A DNA stretch of 64,000 bases from Chaetoceros tenuissimus (GCA_021927905.1 BLLK01000075.1:744001-808000); one strand, 5' to 3'; shown: positions 20,208 through 30,201, numbered from the stretch's first letter. Made by a program: numbers and translations. The notes: generated by a model not told the origin, from the letters alone.

Positions 20208-22145
20208 TTAGGATAGAACACAAGGACTGTCTTCCACCCCCATCTCGTTTTTCAGCTCTTCAAGGTTTCGTTTACATTGTAAAGTATCAGGATGGTCTGC
20301 TCCTAATACTTTCTCTTTCTTTGATAAACACTCATACAATAGTGGCTTCGCATTGCTATGGTCGCCCTGCTTAAAATAAAACATCGCAAGATTATATAGA
20401 GATAGTAAGGTATCTTGATGATCTTCTCCAAGTACTTTACTAGACAAGGATAGACAGTCTTTGTACATTTGCTCGGCAATTCCATAGTCTCCTTTTTCAT
20501 CATATAGAGCACCTAAAGCATGCATAGCAGTCAAAAGAATGTAAGGATCAGTCTCGGCGGCACTCTTTCCCTTTGACAAACATTCCTCCAAAAGTTCCTC
20601 AGCCAAATCGGCTTTACCTTGACTTTTATACAAAACAGCAAGGCTGTTCATATAACGCAAATTCTTAGGATGAGCAGCTCCTACAATCGCTTTTGACTTC
20701 ATGAGACATTCTTTGCATAGCGGTTCAGCCAAATCATATTTTCCTTGATCATTGTATAAAGAAGTAAGGTTGTTGGCTACTGTCAAAATGGATGGATGTT
20801 CGGCTTCAAGTATTTCCCTCATTTTTGATAAGCACACATTGTACCATTTCTCTGCTAAGTCATATCTATGTTCTTTCGCATAAAGACTAGCAAGATTGCT
20901 TAAAGGGGTTAGTGTTGCTTTGTGATCTACGCCTAGAACCGCATCGGACTTGGAAATACAGTCTTCGTACATTTCCTCTGCCTCATGGTATTTACCTTGA
21001 TTTGCACATGAGAAAGCAAGATTATTCATTGTCTCTAAAGTTTCGTGATGATCTGGGCCAAGGCGTCTCTCACATTTCTCAAGTAGATCCTTGAACATTT
21101 CTTCAGATTCGTCGTATTTACCTTGAGCTTTATATAAGTTTGCTACATTCTTCAAAGATTTCAAAGTTGAAGGATGATCAACGCCAAAGATTTTTTCATG
21201 CCTTGACAAACAATCCATGAACAATGGACCTGCCATCTCATATTTAGCTTGCCTCTGGTATAGAAGAGCGAGATCTCTCATTGATGTCAATGTGTCAATG
21301 TGATCAGATCCAAGTGTAGCCTTGCGCTTTGAAAGACATTCTTTGTAAAGAGGTTCAGCCGAGTCATAATTACCATTATCAAAGTACAGAACTGCAAGAT
21401 TGCTCATGGTTGACAAAGTATTTAAATGATTAGCCCCAAAAATTGTCTTTTGTTTTGATAGACATTTCTTGTACATGGTCTCGGCCAACTCATATAGCTT
21501 TTCAGTTTCATACAACGCAGCAAGATTATTGATGGATGTCAATGTATCTGGATGATCTGACCCTAGTATAGTCTCACGCTTAGCTAGGCAATCCTTGTAC
21601 AATGGCTCTGCTAGGTCATACTTGCCTTGTATATAATACAAAGCAGCAAGATTATTCATTGTTTGTAAAGTTGCGGGATCATTTGTAGCAAGCACCGTTT
21701 GTTGTCGAGACAGACAATCTTTCAATATAGGTTCTGCAAGATCGTATTTGTTCAGTCTCAAAAACAACGTAGCGAGACTGCTTATAGTATTCAATGTCTC
21801 ACGACTGTAATTATTTTCAGCTGCCTCTTTCCTTATTGCGAGATATTCATTGTATATATCTTCGACGCATTCAAAATTGCTTTGGCTTTCACATAAGAAT
21901 GCAAGCTTGTCAAGAAGCTGGTCCATACTTTCAACTCTACTATCATTGGGGTCTTCTTTTGACCCAATCATATTCTTGCTTTCGACGAGATGCGGAGCTT
22001 CATTTGGATTCATTGGGTAATCTGTTTGTGTGTTCTCTTTTTGTTTGGGATTGAATTCAAATGCAGGATCTGTTTGAAGTGTACTCTCCTTTTCGCTCCA
22101 GTTAGACGTGCTGCTTGCCTTTTCATTGTTATATGTTTCGCTCAT
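20208..22145 (-). CDS. Kinesin-light-chain-like TPR repeat protein, 645 aa, 12 repeats
   Basis: A single frame from ATG 22145. After about 100 polar residues come 12 tandem 42-residue repeats of the form NNLAALY.QGKYDLAEPLY, each ending in LG.DHPDTL. This is the TPR_10/TPR_12 pattern of kinesin light chains and bacterial/protist NB-ARC-associated TPRs. Such arrays form a superhelical peptide-binding surface. No motor, NACHT or NB-ARC domain is attached, so this is a bare scaffold. The C-terminus is short and ends in CVLS, a possible though atypical CaaX-like end. The gene is divergent from the glycosyltransferase gene, sharing a 485-bp upstream region. The repeats are well kept, so it is probably functional; the partner is unknown. 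Confidence 0.88.
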   Translation of the reverse strand: MSETYNNEKASSTSNWSEKESTLQTDPAFEFNPKQKENTQTDYPMNPNEAPHLVESKNMIGSKEDPNDSRVESMDQLLDKLAFLCESQSNFECVEDIYNEYLAIRKEAAENNYSRETLNTISSLATLFLRLNKYDLAEPILKDCLSRQQTVLATNDPATLQTMNNLAALYYIQGKYDLAEPLYKDCLAKRETILGSDHPDTLTSINNLAALYETEKLYELAETMYKKCLSKQKTIFGANHLNTLSTMSNLAVLYFDNGNYDSAEPLYKECLSKRKATLGSDHIDTLTSMRDLALLYQRQAKYEMAGPLFMDCLSRHEKIFGVDHPSTLKSLKNVANLYKAQGKYDESEEMFKDLLEKCERRLGPDHHETLETMNNLAFSCANQGKYHEAEEMYEDCISKSDAVLGVDHKATLTPLSNLASLYAKEHRYDLAEKWYNVCLSKMREILEAEHPSILTVANNLTSLYNDQGKYDLAEPLCKECLMKSKAIVGAAHPKNLRYMNSLAVLYKSQGKADLAEELLEECLSKGKSAAETDPYILLTAMHALGALYDEKGDYGIAEQMYKDCLSLSSKVLGEDHQDTLLSLYNLAMFYFKQGDHSNAKPLLYECLSKKEKVLGADHPDTLQCKRNLEELKNEMGVEDSPCVLS

Positions 22146-22630
22146 TTCGCTTTTCTACTTTTACAGTTAATCATTTATTTTCTTTATTTTGATAGATCTC
22201 ATTCCATAAGTTATGTTGTTCGTGTGCTATGGTGTTTTCAACCATCGCAGAAAAGGAGAGAGAGAGTGCAAAATGTAGAAAAGTGTTCGGGTTTTGGTCG
22301 AGTCTTTTAGCTATTTTGAATCTACATACGTACGTACAATTTGAACAAAATGGTACAGGTTATGAAGACTGCTTTTCTGACGGAAGACAAAAACAACAAT
22401 GATTTTGAATACATTAAATGTACTTTTTACCTTATTTGTAATGTGAAGAACCATCTCCATTTACATTATCTGCAGTCAAAATACACAGTAACACGATTCT
22501 GGGTTCGAAGTTGTATCTTTTGAAAGGGGGGACATTGCTATAGTAGGAACTCATAGGCAAATTCATAAATTGTATTCTTCTTCATTCTTCTCGCTCGAAA
22601 GCAACAAGAAGGAAACAAACAAGAACAACT
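22146..22630. promoter_or_regulatory. Shared upstream region of the divergent TPR and glycosyltransferase genes
   Basis: 485 bp between two diverging starts. It contains TACGTACGTAC at 22327-22337, a palindromic ACGT repeat also found near other gene starts in this window, and a purine/pyrimidine-rich leader just before the ATG at 22631. Promoter role is inferred from position only. Confidence 0.35.
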
Positions 22631-24442
22631 ATGATGCCTGCTCTAGTGTTTCTGAATTTCTTACTGGCATCCATTCATATATATGTTAGTCATGGCATAC
22701 CACATACATCCATGAATTTAAGAGCAAATCAAAATCTTTTACTTCACAAAAAGGAACCCGACATATGTAAACCGTCCAATGCAACAGACGAGACATTATG
22801 GATCGCTATGCCAGCTTGGAATGAAACGAACGCATTGAAGACATGCATCGAATCTATTTCAGCGCAAGTCAATACTGGGTTTCAGAATATTCATATAGTT
22901 GTATTTGAAGACTACAGTGTGGATATGTTGACAAAGTCTCAGAAAGATGCATTTGAAAAGGATCCTAAGCTACAATTCTCATTTCTATCAAATGAGGGAC
23001 CTGAGAAACATGGATCAGCATATGGAAAATGGAAGCTATTTGAATATATACGAGAGCATGCAAAGCCGTATGAATACACATTGATTGTTGACGGAGATGA
23101 TCAAGTCGCACACATCGATACCATAGGATATATCTACAAGAGGCTTAAGGAATCCAAAGCATGGTTTGCATGGGGTCGGCATAATGGAAAATATAGTGAA
23201 CAATGTAAACCGCTACAATGGCCAAAGATGAGATTGTCTAGTTCGAAATCTATACGAAATGCAATATGGTCTTTTTGTCATCCGAGAATGTTTCGATCAC
23301 ATCTATTGCATAGTCTCTCCATGAGTGAATTTCAAAGAGACAATGGCGAATGGCTTCAAAAGGCAACTGATCGACCATTTATTTTCAAATTTATGGAAAT
23401 GGCGGGGCAAGATCGTATAGAATACATTGGGGACCAAAGGGCTCTCTACAACTACACTTTTGATTCAAGAAATGGTCTGAAAGTGTTCAAGAAGGAAGTT
23501 ATACAGGGTGATAAAGAATTAGTGAATCATCGTCCTTCTGCTCCACGTCCCAAAGATGTCATTCATGTCATTTCATGTGTGTACGATCGTCAAAATACAA
23601 AAGAGTTTTTTGAAAAGTTGGCATCATCTGTATTACCCAAAAATCATGAAATGAAGATTCACATTTGCAATAATAACGCAGGTCGTCAAAAGGAGTTGAC
23701 AAGAACTGCAGCAGAAGTATCACAAAAAGCAAAAGATCCAAACAAGCTCTCCATAGATATTGTCGATATGAAAAAGAATCATGGTGGTTACTCTAGATTT
23801 CTATTAGCCAAGCAACTCATGGAAAAAGAGTTTCTCGAATATGTAATCATGATCGATGATGATCAATACGTCCATCCAGACACAATTGCAGATATATATA
23901 GCAAACGAGAACCTCAAACTTATAAGGCATGGTTCGGAAAGACATGGCGTAAACATGACCGAGACTACTGGAGTGCATTTCCATCCATCATTTCACGTCC
24001 ATGGATCAGATCCTTCTTAAGATGGGATGTCACACGCTATCAATATGGTGGTACGGGAATGTCAATCATTGATGCCAATATATTTCTATTCAAATTATTG
24101 TATGACTTGGATGAAAAGTATGGACGTCTAGAAGATATGTGGCTATCACATATTGTCAATATACAAGGATGGAAAATATCTAGATTATTTCTATACTTTG
24201 ATGAGTATGCCAAGGAAGCCGATAGTGGGCAATATCCCACTCTGAAGGAACTAAAGAATGAATTCTTTGCCAAAGTCAATTACTTTCAATGTGGAACTGG
24301 CAATAAAGTGTCTGATATTACAGAAGGAATATGGGCTAAGCAAGTCTATGCGCTATATTTCATTTTACTTGTGCTTTTTCTGTTTGGAAGCAGACATTGC
24401 AGTAAGAAAAGACATCGTTTCAAAGGTTTAAAGAAGAATTAA
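22631..24442 (+). CDS. Secretory-pathway protein with two GT-A-like glycosyltransferase domains, 603 aa
   Basis: ATG 22631 begins a signal-like segment (LVFLNFLLASIHIYVS). Domain 1, about residues 55-280, starts TLWIAMPAWNETNALKTC and has YTLIVDGDDQ, with the metal-binding DxD at D154-D157. Domain 2, about 290-540, starts DVIHVISCVYDR and has YVIMIDDDQYVHPD at D409-D411, followed by the conserved GGTGMS loop and LEDMWLSHI, a usual acceptor-side acidic motif. A hydrophobic segment near the C-terminus (YALYFILLVLFLFG) plus a KKRHR tail suggests a membrane anchor with a basic cytosolic end. Tandem GT2-like domains resemble bifunctional polymerising transferases. The sugar and acceptor are unknown. 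The frame is unbroken with no introns seen. Confidence 0.75.
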   Translation: MMPALVFLNFLLASIHIYVSHGIPHTSMNLRANQNLLLHKKEPDICKPSNATDETLWIAMPAWNETNALKTCIESISAQVNTGFQNIHIVVFEDYSVDMLTKSQKDAFEKDPKLQFSFLSNEGPEKHGSAYGKWKLFEYIREHAKPYEYTLIVDGDDQVAHIDTIGYIYKRLKESKAWFAWGRHNGKYSEQCKPLQWPKMRLSSSKSIRNAIWSFCHPRMFRSHLLHSLSMSEFQRDNGEWLQKATDRPFIFKFMEMAGQDRIEYIGDQRALYNYTFDSRNGLKVFKKEVIQGDKELVNHRPSAPRPKDVIHVISCVYDRQNTKEFFEKLASSVLPKNHEMKIHICNNNAGRQKELTRTAAEVSQKAKDPNKLSIDIVDMKKNHGGYSRFLLAKQLMEKEFLEYVIMIDDDQYVHPDTIADIYSKREPQTYKAWFGKTWRKHDRDYWSAFPSIISRPWIRSFLRWDVTRYQYGGTGMSIIDANIFLFKLLYDLDEKYGRLEDMWLSHIVNIQGWKISRLFLYFDEYAKEADSGQYPTLKELKNEFFAKVNYFQCGTGNKVSDITEGIWAKQVYALYFILLVLFLFGSRHCSKKRHRFKGLKKN

Positions 24443-24893
24443 GGAATATGTAGGGAATAAATATAATTCCTTCATGTTGAAAATGCTGCATGAAATATGC
24501 GAATTGAAGTAAGGTACTTTGCCAGTAGTTAATTCTTCATTCACGTCGATAGAGTGCGTCTGGCAATGATATAAATCTTGCCGATTCCTCTTCTAGTATC
24601 TTCATTGATCATGCTCAGATCTAAATTTCCCACATACTATGTTGAGTCTGACTTTGAACATAGATTACAAAGATGCACCGTACCACTGTTTAAACTATCT
24701 ATCCAATATCCAATGCTGACGACATTTTTCAGTTCTATTCCCAACCTGATGTGGACTTGGAGTGTCAAGATACGGATGGCTGCAACTTCTCTCTTTTGAC
24801 CACAGGCACATACACGCAACATCAATGTAATTCAACTCTAATACACTTTCACACTTTCATGTTCTGCTAGTACAAACATTTCTTTTTGTTACA

Positions 24894-25859
24894 ATGCACC
24901 AATGTATCTTCTTGAATACATTATTAGCATTTGGCTTGATTCAGAGTGCGTCAGCCTTTGCTCCTTCCTCCCGCGTCTTGAGCAAGCCAACAAGAAGAAC
25001 ATCTGATATCCTTTCGTCACCAACTTCAACGAGTCTATTCTCTACAAGCACTCTTCCTCGTCTTCCTTCATCAGCGATTGATGAACTAAGTCAAAAGGGA
25101 TATCTCATTCTCGATGATTTCCTTCCATCGGATCTAGTCCAAGAACTCCGAGATGACATTGACAATCTCCGAAAGAAAGATAAATTTAATATTGCAAAAA
25201 TTGGACAAGATTCCACCAATACACTCAATACTGACATTCGTATAGCAGAGACTTGCTTTATTGGCGAATCGAAATTACAAGATGTACCCTCGCCTTCTAG
25301 AAATAAGCTATATCAAGTTCTCGAATCATTACGAAGTGATTTGAGTGGAAATGAAAAGTTAGATGTCAAAGATTCATCTGGAGAATTGATCAAGGCGGCG
25401 CCAGCTTTAGATGCTAGCTTATCGGAACTATTATATGCATATTATCCTCAAGGTGGATTCTATCGAAGGCATACAGATGCAGTGGAAGGTTCAGCTTCTG
25501 TCTTGAGATCGTATTCGTTATTAATGTATTTGAACAATCAGTGGACTGAGGAAGATGGAGGATGTCTTCGTATTCATCTTGATTCTGGTAAAGATTTCTT
25601 ACCAGAAGGTGAAGAGCCAAACTTTATTAATGTAGAACCCAAAGGTGGAAGTTTTGTTTTGTTCAAGAGTGACATGATTCCACATGAAGTATTGAATACT
25701 AATGCAGAAAGGTATGCAATTGTTGGATGGTACAACAGGCCTGTGACATCAGCAGATTTGAGCTCATTGGCTTCAGAAGGAGACAAGATGCGAAGTGTTA
25801 TGCTACTTGTAGCGGCAGCTCTTGTTACGTATGGGGTTGTATCTATAGTCGCAGCTTAG
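24894..25859 (+). CDS. Plastid-type 2-oxoglutarate/Fe(II) prolyl 4-hydroxylase-like protein, 321 aa
   Basis: ATG 24894. The N-terminus is a signal peptide followed by SASAFAPSSR, the ASAFAP cleavage motif (key Phe) used for import into diatom plastids, and a Ser/Thr-rich transit stretch to about residue 55. The catalytic domain (about 60-285) contains YYPQGGFYRRHTD with iron ligands H193 and D195, then IPHEV with H264, and ERYAIVGW with R273 as the likely 2-oxoglutarate anchor. This is the HxD...H...R set of P4H-type enzymes. A C-terminal hydrophobic helix (MLLVAAALVTYGVVSIVAA) suggests a membrane tail. The family hydroxylates proline in proteins; the substrate here is unknown. A piece of a related gene lies at 53621-53740. 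Confidence 0.87.
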   Translation: MHQCIFLNTLLAFGLIQSASAFAPSSRVLSKPTRRTSDILSSPTSTSLFSTSTLPRLPSSAIDELSQKGYLILDDFLPSDLVQELRDDIDNLRKKDKFNIAKIGQDSTNTLNTDIRIAETCFIGESKLQDVPSPSRNKLYQVLESLRSDLSGNEKLDVKDSSGELIKAAPALDASLSELLYAYYPQGGFYRRHTDAVEGSASVLRSYSLLMYLNNQWTEEDGGCLRIHLDSGKDFLPEGEEPNFINVEPKGGSFVLFKSDMIPHEVLNTNAERYAIVGWYNRPVTSADLSSLASEGDKMRSVMLLVAAALVTYGVVSIVAA

Positions 25860-26600
25860 GATATGGAGAAGTTGCACTGTAGAAATGCTAGATAATATCA
25901 TGAAATGATGAATTCTACCATACTATACATTCGAATAGATCATCTAAATACTACAACTATATCTCACTTTTCTCTTGGTGTAAACATTTTACGAATAATG
26001 AAATGCCTTCCAAGTATTCACATGACATCATTCAATTCCATTTCGAAAACTCATTGCGTACTTTCTCGAGAACTGTATATTACATCATCTGCCAACGACG
26101 GAAGCATTCGCGTATTTCAAAAAATCTGAATCAAGTGTAGATGTAATCTTCAATCATCACCTGTGAACAGACTGTAAACACCAATAACAACGTATATGAA
26201 TCTGCATGAACAATGTGGCGTATGACTTCTTCGACATGATCCGCACTACCATCTCTCATGGCTCTCGTTTTTGTCCACCTTCAATCGAGCACAAGAGATA
26301 TAAAAGACCAGTCCTTTACGCATTCAGGACAAGGAATATTTATCCTCATTCCTTGCCCTGAAATGCTTTCTTTTTAGATTATTTACTATTAATATAGATG
26401 TTGGTCATTCATGTGAGAGGCAAGTATTTTCTTCATCATGGTTCTGTAACCAAGATAGTCTTCTGAAATAGGTGATCCTAATTGCTTGTATCAAAAATCT
26501 CGTGAAAGAAATGAAGGTTACCTTCCTTGACTTTACCTCTGACATTTGAAAACAAAATTTTCTCCATCAGAATCTAACTCTAGGACAAGTTCCCAAAGAA
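25860..26600. other. Intergenic stretch with one hairpin
   Basis: No supported gene. GCATTCAGGACAAGGAAT (26320-26337) pairs with ATTCCTTGCCCTGAAATGC (26348-26366), a near-perfect hairpin with a 10-nt loop. No other structure was seen. Confidence 0.6.
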
Positions 26601-27113
26601 ACAGACAGAAAAGCAGAGTCACTTGGGCATAGTACAGAAGAAACATGGCTGAGGGGTACGAGAGGCTTCTTTTAGTTTGTGTATCTCTCTTCAGTCAGGG
26701 ACTTAACTCCGGTGACCTTATTGAATCAATACACAAATAAAAGAAGCCTCTCACGCAGGCGTTGGAATCCTATGTCAAACCTTGTAACAGACAGAAAAGC
26801 AGAGTCACTTGGGCATAGTACAGAAGAAACATGGCTGAGGGGTACGAGAGGCTTCCTTTAGTTTGTGTATCTCTCTTCGGTCAGGGACTTAACTCCGGTG
26901 ACCTTATTGAATCAATACACAAATAAAAGAAGCCTCTCGCGCAGGCTTTGACACTTGGACATAGTACGGAAGGAACATGGCTGAGGGGTGCGAGAGGCTT
27001 CCTTTAGTTTGTGTATCTCTCTTCAGTCAGGGACTTAACTCCGGTGACCTTATTGAATCAATACACAAATAAAAGGAGCCTCTCACGCAGATGTCGGAAT
27101 ACCTATGTCAAAC
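26601..27113. repeat. Three tandem copies of a hairpin-forming repeat (about 165-186 bp each)
   Basis: Unit starts are at 26601, 26787 and about 26951. Each unit holds GTACGAGAGGCTTCTTTTAG (variants GTGCGAGAGG), TTTGTGTATC, CTTCAGTCAGGGACTTAACT, then ATACACAAATAAAAGAAGCC and TCTC. The outer parts of each unit are mutually inverted (GAGAGGCTTC against GAAGCCTCTC, TTTGTGTAT against ATACACAAA), so every unit folds back on itself. The third copy lacks the leading ACAGACAGAAAAGC. They look like tandem foldback or MITE elements. No coding capacity. Confidence 0.88.
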
Positions 27114-27268
27114 CTTTCTCTTGTGGAGTTGATATCTTCATTTTCTAGATATGCCGCGTTGTATATTTGTATTTTATGCAATTGTGGTTGGAGGCATTGC
27201 ACTGTGGCAGTTGCTTTTTAGACAAGGGTATGGAGCAAGGTTATGTCTGTTCAGATGGTGGCTCAGTG

Positions 27269-27381
27269 GTGCGATACAGTTTCTCTTGCTTTTGTAATGC
27301 CTTCGGTCAGGGTTGCATTCAAGAAGTAGAACACCAAAGTGACCATATCGAACATTACACAAAAGAGGCTGTATCGCACTA
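27269..27381. repeat. Divergent fourth hairpin repeat of the same build
   Basis: GTGCGATACAG near 27270 pairs with CTGTATCGCAC near 27370, and CTTTTGTAATG with CATTACACAAAAG. The centre has CTTCGGTCAGGG, as in the triple repeat next door. The build is the same but the arm sequences differ, so this is probably a distant member of the family. Confidence 0.7.
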
Positions 27382-27646
27382 GGTATGTGAATACCTAGAA
27401 CTGAGTGTTGATTGTTGTAGTTGTGTTGCGTGAAATGGGTATTGAATTTTTATGTGATTATGTTGTGAAGAAAGGTTGTTTGTGTTGTTTTCGACGTTGG
27501 TGCACATTTTTTCCGTTTTTCATTTTGAATGAACTCCATACGGGACTGGCAGTGTCTTGGCTAATTTCCTCTGTCAAGATGGGACTAAAACGTTAATGTA
27601 CTATTTTAGAAACTTAATACTAGACACTTTTTTGGAAAATAGAAGA

Positions 27647-27835
27647 TTAGATCGGTTCAAGAAATTTCCCAAACTTTTCTGGTAGTTCTGGCCAGAGATG
27701 TTGTGGTAGCTTTATCTTTGTGCCATGTTTTGCATTCTCGAGGGCATTGTATAGCCTACGGGCTTGTCGTTTATCATTATATTTCGTAGAAACAAAAAAA
27801 TCTGAATCAAAAACCATTTTCGTGTAAAAATGCAT
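27647..27835 (-). CDS. Small ORF, 62 codons, doubtful
   Basis: ATG 27835 gives MHFYTKMVFDSDFFVSTKYN, then ARRLYNALENAKHGTKIKLP. The composition is protein-like and the last part is amphipathic, but there is no recognised domain. It could be a terminal exon or fragment of a lost gene. Low confidence. Confidence 0.2.
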   Translation of the reverse strand: MHFYTKMVFDSDFFVSTKYNDKRQARRLYNALENAKHGTKIKLPQHLWPELPEKFGKFLEPI

Positions 27836-28143
27836 CGTCGACACCGAATTGAAAGATTTCGTAATGATTGTTAGTAATGAATAGGACTAGCTAGTTGGAA
27901 AACTTTTTATTGTGGGCTCAATTCATGAGTCATCGAATCAGTTGCTACGCACATAGTTTCAGCACTGTTGCAAAGTTATCTTGAGAAAGATAGTGGTTCT
28001 CCAAAATGTTTCACATTTCTAGGTAGTAGTAAGTAGTTGTGAATTAGCAGATATGCACTTGATAGGAAAATGAAACTTCAAAAATTTGAAAAGTTAATAT
28101 AAATTGAAGTATTCTTTCTACATGTACGTTTGGTGATGCTTTC

Positions 28144-30201
28144 TCAGAATTTAACTCCACTCCTCAAACTTCTTCCTTGAAGTTCACGTTCCTCTTTGCT
28201 GACCCAACCACTTTTTCCATTATGGTGTGAATCCTGAGTATCATCGTCCTCTTCTTTGATTGCAATGCTTTCTTCATCATTATGACTCATATATTTCATC
28301 ATATTAATGACATGATCTCCTAGCGAATAGAAGTTCCCATACTTTTTCTTCCAACCATTAGTGTCGATCTCTGTCTTCAATTGGTCCCTGTAGGAACTGC
28401 ATCTATGGAAAACCTTTGCCGCATACTCTGCATGGTCGCGCATCAATTTGAGCCAGTTCTCTCTCCAGTATTCATCTCCATAGTTGTACAATAGTTCCTC
28501 CCCTTTATCAATTGTTCTGATGGCGTAAAACACAATTTGAGGTGTGCTCGTCACTTCATCCCAATGATGAACAGCGTAAAGATTTCCATCACGCTTTCTA
28601 AACCCGCTTGGTGTCCATGGGTCGTTGATCATACCTCCAATGCTCATTCTGCCGTCAATATAAAGTTGCGGTCCTTTGTATTCCTCAGGTAACTTGGCGT
28701 CAAATATGTAGCCATCGCGTGAAGCTTCATAATCAAGGTCCTGCACAATTCTTCCCCCATAAGCTAGAACTGGAGAGCCTTTGAGAATCTCCTTCTTTGC
28801 TCGAAGACCAAAAGCTTGACGATCAGGAAGCCCATACAATTTCACCGGGTGGCATTTGTCTGTTATTTCAATCACCTCAACATTATCATGGAATGTCTCA
28901 TTGATTACTGCCTTTGCAAGGTTAAAATATGTCGATGCTGCATCAGGCACATCCTTCATTTTTTTTCTAGTTGTCGGAGAAACATCACTTCTAATCACTT
29001 TAGCAAACATTTCATACTTTTCTGCGTCATAATCAAATGACTTGCACCATTTTCTAGTTATGTCGAAGTTCGTTGCTTTCCCCTCCATGACAGCATCAAG
29101 AAGCCGGTGCTGTTTTCCAAGAAAGTAAGAATTGTTCTGGAAATGTTCCATTTCTTCTGCATGGAAAAGTTTTCTTTTGTCGATTTCAAGTTTCCCAAGA
29201 CATTCAAAAATGGAATCTTTGGGGTTAAAATATGCTGCGGTAGCCTTTGATGGTTGTATCTCCTGTTTGAGTGCGATACCTTCAGTGTGGCCTATTTCCT
29301 CCAGTGCCAATATGTACTTGTGAGCAAAAAGTGAAATCAGAGTGTGACCAGGAAGCAGAAGATTGAATATTTTATCCCAACATCCCCAATCCATCGTGAG
29401 CTCAGTATTTTCAGGGACATCCCTGATTGTTTCAAAACCCACTGTGATTGTTCCCTTTCCCTTTAAATCTAATATTACTCTTGCCTCAAGATTGGGTGTT
29501 TCATGCAATTCCTCCTCGACAGGGTCACCTGATGCCATGAAGAGCCAGCCTGGGTCATCAATATGCTTAGTTTCATTTCCTCGGAAGCTACACTCCACAA
29601 CAAGCCCTGGGATTTTGTTCTTTTTTACTTCTCCAGCATTCTTACAGTCCTGCTTGTATTGCTTCCAATTTTTTTCACCGGAGATAGACTTCAAATATCT
29701 CGCAGGTATCAAATTTGACGACAGACCAAGCAACGGGTCGCCCTCTTTTTCAATGAATTTGTCATGGATATTTTCGGACCAAATGACACCGCCCTCAACA
29801 GCGACAAATGTTTTCTTAGGAATCTTTTGATTAGACACTAGCCCAAATTGGTTTGTAAAACTATTGCCACGAAGATCACAGCCATATAACCTGCCGTTTG
29901 CTAGAAGATCACTGAGTCCATCGTATTCTCCGGCTTCACACTCTTCTTCGGAGAGAGTGCTGAAGCCACGACCGCCTGTATTTTCCCATATCATCAGCCA
30001 ATTTGAATTTCTATACTTCTTTTGAGCCTCTTTGATTGTATTTTGTAAGAAAATATTAGCATGACTACTAACAGAATCCTTGAGAGCAGCAGTTTTTCTT
30101 GAGACAGCAAATTCATCTTTATGAAAATTGCTTATATCAAAAATGGGCATGTAAACTATCTGGGTGGGATCATCTTCATCATCTGGGGATCTGTCTGACA
30201 T
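28144..30201 (-). CDS. SET-domain protein with two SET-like modules, 685 aa
   Basis: ATG 30201, one unbroken frame. Residues about 106-280 form a degenerate SET-like module (NQFGLVSNQKIPKKTFVAVE, then ENTELTMDWGCWDK). Residues about 455-582 form a clearer one: AFGLRAKKEILKGSPVLAYG, SIGGMINDPW in place of the usual NHSC block, and KGEELLYNYGDEYW with the catalytic-type Tyr. SET domains transfer methyl from SAM to lysine. Here the NHSC motif is altered to NDPW and there is no Cys-rich post-SET, so a non-histone substrate or a weak enzyme is possible. The N-terminus is acidic and the C-terminus is polar and acidic. YG.EYW also ends the SET of the ankyrin protein at 39986-42142, so the two probably share ancestry. 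Confidence 0.82.
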   Translation of the reverse strand: MSDRSPDDEDDPTQIVYMPIFDISNFHKDEFAVSRKTAALKDSVSSHANIFLQNTIKEAQKKYRNSNWLMIWENTGGRGFSTLSEEECEAGEYDGLSDLLANGRLYGCDLRGNSFTNQFGLVSNQKIPKKTFVAVEGGVIWSENIHDKFIEKEGDPLLGLSSNLIPARYLKSISGEKNWKQYKQDCKNAGEVKKNKIPGLVVECSFRGNETKHIDDPGWLFMASGDPVEEELHETPNLEARVILDLKGKGTITVGFETIRDVPENTELTMDWGCWDKIFNLLLPGHTLISLFAHKYILALEEIGHTEGIALKQEIQPSKATAAYFNPKDSIFECLGKLEIDKRKLFHAEEMEHFQNNSYFLGKQHRLLDAVMEGKATNFDITRKWCKSFDYDAEKYEMFAKVIRSDVSPTTRKKMKDVPDAASTYFNLAKAVINETFHDNVEVIEITDKCHPVKLYGLPDRQAFGLRAKKEILKGSPVLAYGGRIVQDLDYEASRDGYIFDAKLPEEYKGPQLYIDGRMSIGGMINDPWTPSGFRKRDGNLYAVHHWDEVTSTPQIVFYAIRTIDKGEELLYNYGDEYWRENWLKLMRDHAEYAAKVFHRCSSYRDQLKTEIDTNGWKKKYGNFYSLGDHVINMMKYMSHNDEESIAIKEEDDDTQDSHHNGKSGWVSKEERELQGRSLRSGVKF

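Noticed and set aside
21699-22310. Plus-strand ORFs over the TPR gene start
   Set aside because: They are mirror images of the repeat-coding strand, Cys/Phe-rich and without a domain.
26601-27113. CRISPR-like array
   Set aside because: Units are 165-186 bp with internal inverted arms and no unique spacers, and the window is eukaryotic.
27647-27844. 65-codon ORF start as given by GTG
   Set aside because: A GTG start is not expected in a nuclear gene. I list the ORF from its ATG with low confidence instead.
29363-29830. 155-codon plus-strand ORF
   Set aside because: Antisense to a well-supported SET gene, with no recognisable motif.
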